Of a stretch of 7,109 nucleotides of DNA, positions 4,513-7,109 are shown in pieces; the first letter of the stretch is position 1; each line of letters begins with the position of its first letter. Under the pieces are notes generated by a model. It made no database searches. It saw only the letters and a program-made list of their open reading frames with translations, and was not told the origin of the DNA. The position numbers and the translations under genes are program-made. Origin of the DNA: Candidatus Hydrogenedentota bacterium (GTDB lineage: Bacteria; Hydrogenedentota; Hydrogenedentia; Hydrogenedentales; SLHB01); contig DAOLNV010000152.1 in the NCBI GenBank assembly GCA_035416745.1, positions 1 to 7,109 on the forward strand, read 5' to 3'.

Positions 4513-5838
4513 ATGGACTGGTATTACGCTGAAGGAAGCAAGCAAATAGGGCCGCTTGATGGGCGCAAGATGGGGCTGCTTGTCCAGCAGGGCACGATTA
4601 GGCCGGACACACTGGTATGGCGCGAAGGCCTCCCGAACTGGACCGCGGCAAGAAAGGCCGCGCCGAACCTGTTTCAAGGCGTGGCGCAACAACCTCAGGC
4701 TCCCGCTCAACAACCGCGGCCTGCCGGCGGCGGGCCGTCAGCACCCACTATAGGGATGAGCGGCGGATTCGGCCTTCAAGGCAACCTGGCAGACAGCCTG
4801 AAAGATATGCCGGGGACATCCGACCTCTTGGGCGGCCTCGAAGACCTTTCGAGTCTGCGCGGCCTCGCGGCGCTGGAAGATTCAGCAGGCGCCGGAGCAG
4901 CCCAGCGTGTCGGCGAAGAGTTTATCTGCGCCGCATGCGGAGCCATGAAACCGGGCACGGAGGCCGTGACATTTGAAGGCAAGATCCTGTGCAAGCAATG
5001 CGGCTACAACCTGGGCAAAGACGGCGGCGTTGCCTACACCGATGGCTCCTCGTTCTACAAGGAGAAAACCAAGCGCCACCCCGTGAAAGATTTCATGGCG
5101 TTCTATGCCCGCAATTCGCGTCAATTCATGGCGGCTGGCGCGGTTCTGGGCCTTCTGGCGCTCTTCATTGCCCTGCGCATGGCGGGCGCTGTTGGCGTAG
5201 CGCGTTATCTCCAGTATCCCCTTGCAGCAGCAATCATCGCGGCCGTGTACATGGGTAACGGTCTGAAACGGGCGTACGGCCGGACCATTCTTATCGCCAC
5301 GGTCCTGACCCTTGCAGGAGAAGTGTTCTTGTTCCGCGGGAGCGGCCTCTTTCTTCTTGGTGCGCTTTCATTCCTCGCGGCGCATGCGGCGTTTCTCATC
5401 GCCTTCTGGATACGCGGCTTTTCGCTGGGATGGAGTATCGGAGCGGCGATCCCGCTATTGGGCATAAGCGCCGCGAGCTATTTCTGGCTTCACCAGCAAG
5501 CCTCCGTCGAGATGGAGGTCGCCATGATCGGGTTTGGCCTGGTGCTCACCGCAATGACCGTGTTCGGGATTGCCACGGTCGGCGCCGGAAGCAGTCTGAC
5601 CATTATACTGGGCGTGATCGCCTTCTATGTTTCGGATATTCTGTTCGCACGCTCGCTTGTGCACGATCTTCTGTCCGGCTGGGGCAATACGGTGGGCGCC
5701 ATACCATTACGCGACATTGCACTGATTCTGTTCGCATTCAGCATCTCGGCCGAACGCGAGCGCGTTGGCGCTTTGGAAGAGCAGGCAAAGGCCGCTCAGG
5801 CGCAGCCGCAGCCGTACGACCCCCTCGCAAACCTCTAA
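4513..5838 (+). CDS. GYF_2 / zinc-ribbon / YhhN-like eight-helix membrane protein
   Basis: Three parts are visible in 441 residues. Residues 3-54 are a GYF_2 (DUF4339) domain: WYYAEG, IGPLDGRKM, LVWREGLPNW. A Pro/Gln/Gly linker follows (about 55-133). Residues 137-165 carry a zinc ribbon with Cys139, Cys142, Cys160 and Cys163. From about 204 there are roughly eight membrane helices (204-224, 232-250, 258-275, 278-300, 305-327, 334-357, 361-380, 396-412). This part aligns by eye with YhhN/TMEM86 lysoplasmalogenases: TLAGEVFL matches their SLLGD-x-L, LSFLAAHAAFLIAF their FFLSHLLY region, and GVIAFYVSD their GA-LLF-x-SD. That family hydrolyses the vinyl-ether bond of lysoplasmalogens in the membrane; activity here is unproven. 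Residue 270 is Glu where the family usually has Asp. The ATG at 4513 has AAGGG four nt upstream and begins just before the GYF domain, so the in-frame ATG at 4468 is unlikely. The tail is a short acidic/Gln-rich stretch. Confidence 0.75.
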   Translation: MDWYYAEGSKQIGPLDGRKMGLLVQQGTIRPDTLVWREGLPNWTAARKAAPNLFQGVAQQPQAPAQQPRPAGGGPSAPTIGMSGGFGLQGNLADSLKDMPGTSDLLGGLEDLSSLRGLAALEDSAGAGAAQRVGEEFICAACGAMKPGTEAVTFEGKILCKQCGYNLGKDGGVAYTDGSSFYKEKTKRHPVKDFMAFYARNSRQFMAAGAVLGLLALFIALRMAGAVGVARYLQYPLAAAIIAAVYMGNGLKRAYGRTILIATVLTLAGEVFLFRGSGLFLLGALSFLAAHAAFLIAFWIRGFSLGWSIGAAIPLLGISAASYFWLHQQASVEMEVAMIGFGLVLTAMTVFGIATVGAGSSLTIILGVIAFYVSDILFARSLVHDLLSGWGNTVGAIPLRDIALILFAFSISAERERVGALEEQAKAAQAQPQPYDPLANL

Positions 5839-5844
5839 CAAGAA

Positions 5845-7109
5845 CTATTTCCCCGACAACGCGCTTTCGAGGTCGGCAGCGATGGCTTCAGCATGCTTGC
5901 GGTCGGCGATGTGCCTCGCAATGGAATAGGTATTGCCGTCCATTGTCGTGATTTCAACCGAGTAGTAGGTCTTGTTCCCGGATTGCATGTCGGAGCTCAC
6001 CTTGACGGCCTCGATGTCGGCGTAATAGAAGGCCCGTTTCTTGGCGAACCCGAGCATGCTGCTCGTCACAGTCAAGACCTGGAAATTGGCCTCGAGCCGC
6101 TGCGCGCCGAACCACAGATCAAAAACGACGCAGCCGATTAAGAACCCGAAAAAGCAGAAAACGGCGGTGAAGAAAATGGGCGCGCCCGCTGCGACCATGA
6201 GGACAATCGCTCCTACCCAGATGGCGAAGAACACGGTGACAATTGCCGCCGTGCCCTTCAGCCGCGCCATGGGAAACTCATAACGCCGTCCGCCCGACAC
6301 CAGGGTCGTGCGAAGGATGCCGGCTGCGCGCAATTCTTCGTCCAGCTCGGAAGGGTTCTGATATGCGGCAAGAGGTGTTTCGTGCGCCACGAAATCCTCC
6401 CGGCTGTCCGCCGTCTTGAATACGGGCACTTCGAACTGGGCCTTGTAATCCACGCCGGGGGTGGCCGCTCCTGCTTCGAGCCGCCAGAGAATGCGGTCGC
6501 TCAGATCGTCATCGCTGGTTCCCTGCGCATCGAAGGGAATGGTGAATTGTACGGGAATCGCCGAGCGGGCCATGCTCTGTTGAAGCGATTCGCGTTGTAT
6601 CTCGCGCGAGTCCTGCCACAGCACGCTCTCGTGGGTCTCGCGATTCTTCCCGCTGCCTGTGATCCAACTTCGCACACAACTGAGCACCAGCTTGACGCTC
6701 TCCTCCGGCCGAAGATTGACGTTGGTGTGGATGACTCCCGCGAGCTGGCCGCCGATGACGCCCGGCACGGCAGCCATCTGGAATATCGAGTCGCCGTATT
6801 TGAGCCACCGCATGGCCGCCACGATTGCCCACGCGGCCAAACCGATTCCCACCGCCGGGAACAGCAACACAAGCAGTCCGGCGGCCTTATCCTCCCGCAG
6901 TGCCTGCGGCACGATGAAAATCGCCAACGAAAACGATATCAGGTTCCAGAAACCCGCAAATACAACGGCAAAAGCGGCGGCTGTCCTGGTCGAGCACGTC
7001 ACCGTGCCTTTGGCCCACGCCTGGTTCCACTGCCAGGGCTGCCCGGGGAACCGTTCACGAAGATGGTTGTCGGCTCGCACCGTTTTCCACCCGTACACGG
7101 CAAAGCAGA
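5845..7109 (-). CDS. Membrane protein with possible PH-like C-terminus, DUF3592-like, 5' partial
   Basis: The frame stays open past a GTG at 7098 to the window edge, reading CFAVYGWKTV, which looks like the end of a first membrane helix. The N-terminus is therefore probably missing. Counting from the GTG (417 residues), GQPWQWNQAWAKG (19-31) resembles the PW-x-W motif of DUF3592-type hypothetical proteins. Helices lie near 38-63 and 72-96. A soluble region of about 180 residues follows (100-280), predicted extracytoplasmic. A second helix pair spans about 281-330, and an 85-residue C-terminal domain (331-417) has the look of a bacterial PH-like fold (LTVTSSMLGFAKKRAFYYADIEAV, then alternating strands and a final helix). 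It probably acts in the envelope, but no function can be assigned. Its stop is 6 nt from the stop of the convergent GYF gene. Confidence 0.75.
   Translation of the reverse strand, partial: CFAVYGWKTVRADNHLRERFPGQPWQWNQAWAKGTVTCSTRTAAAFAVVFAGFWNLISFSLAIFIVPQALREDKAAGLLVLLFPAVGIGLAAWAIVAAMRWLKYGDSIFQMAAVPGVIGGQLAGVIHTNVNLRPEESVKLVLSCVRSWITGSGKNRETHESVLWQDSREIQRESLQQSMARSAIPVQFTIPFDAQGTSDDDLSDRILWRLEAGAATPGVDYKAQFEVPVFKTADSREDFVAHETPLAAYQNPSELDEELRAAGILRTTLVSGGRRYEFPMARLKGTAAIVTVFFAIWVGAIVLMVAAGAPIFFTAVFCFFGFLIGCVVFDLWFGAQRLEANFQVLTVTSSMLGFAKKRAFYYADIEAVKVSSDMQSGNKTYYSVEITTMDGNTYSIARHIADRKHAEAIAADLESALSGK

Overview
The window is high-GC bacterial DNA carrying ordinary chromosomal genes. There are no rRNA or tRNA genes, no insertion sequence and no CRISPR array. 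The lineage cannot be fixed from sequence alone. A GYF_2/zinc-ribbon membrane protein, an AraM-type glycerol-1-phosphate dehydrogenase, a lone L-rhamnose isomerase and a Cys-rich DUF6485-like mini-protein together suggest an uncultured environmental bacterium of the Planctomycetota/Hydrogenedentota kind (inference, low confidence).

Layout. Bases 1-183 hold no supported gene. From 184 (or 196) to 1476 lies a plus-strand glycerol-1-phosphate dehydrogenase. It overlaps by 4 nt (ATGA) an unrecognised, probably exported, Trp/Pro-rich protein (1473-2582). Tail-to-tail with that gene, 6 nt away, is a minus-strand Cys-rich 67-residue protein (2589-2792) with a very strong Shine-Dalgarno site. A 354-nt divergent intergenic region (2793-3146) follows. 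It holds a candidate promoter for each flanking gene, a 25-bp palindromic site at 2907-2931 and smaller inverted repeats. The plus strand then encodes L-rhamnose isomerase (rhaA, 3147-4424) and, 88 nt on, a three-part membrane protein (4513-5838): GYF_2 domain, four-Cys zinc ribbon, and an eight-helix domain that aligns by eye with YhhN/TMEM86 lysoplasmalogenases. A minus-strand membrane protein with a possible PH-like C-terminus (5845 to the window edge) converges on it, again with a 6-nt gap, and is cut off at its N-terminus.

Function. RhaA is the only certain catabolic step (L-rhamnose to L-rhamnulose); no rhamnulose kinase or aldolase gene is in view. The G1P dehydrogenase makes the glycerol phosphate stereoisomer used for archaeal-type ether lipids, and the YhhN-like protein belongs to a family that cleaves vinyl-ether lysolipids. 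A shared ether-lipid theme is possible, but it rests only on proximity within about 3 kb; the two genes are not in one operon. The best leads are the GYF_2/zinc-ribbon/YhhN fusion with its Asp-to-Glu change, the palindrome between the divergent promoters, and the internal duplication in the unrecognised exported protein.
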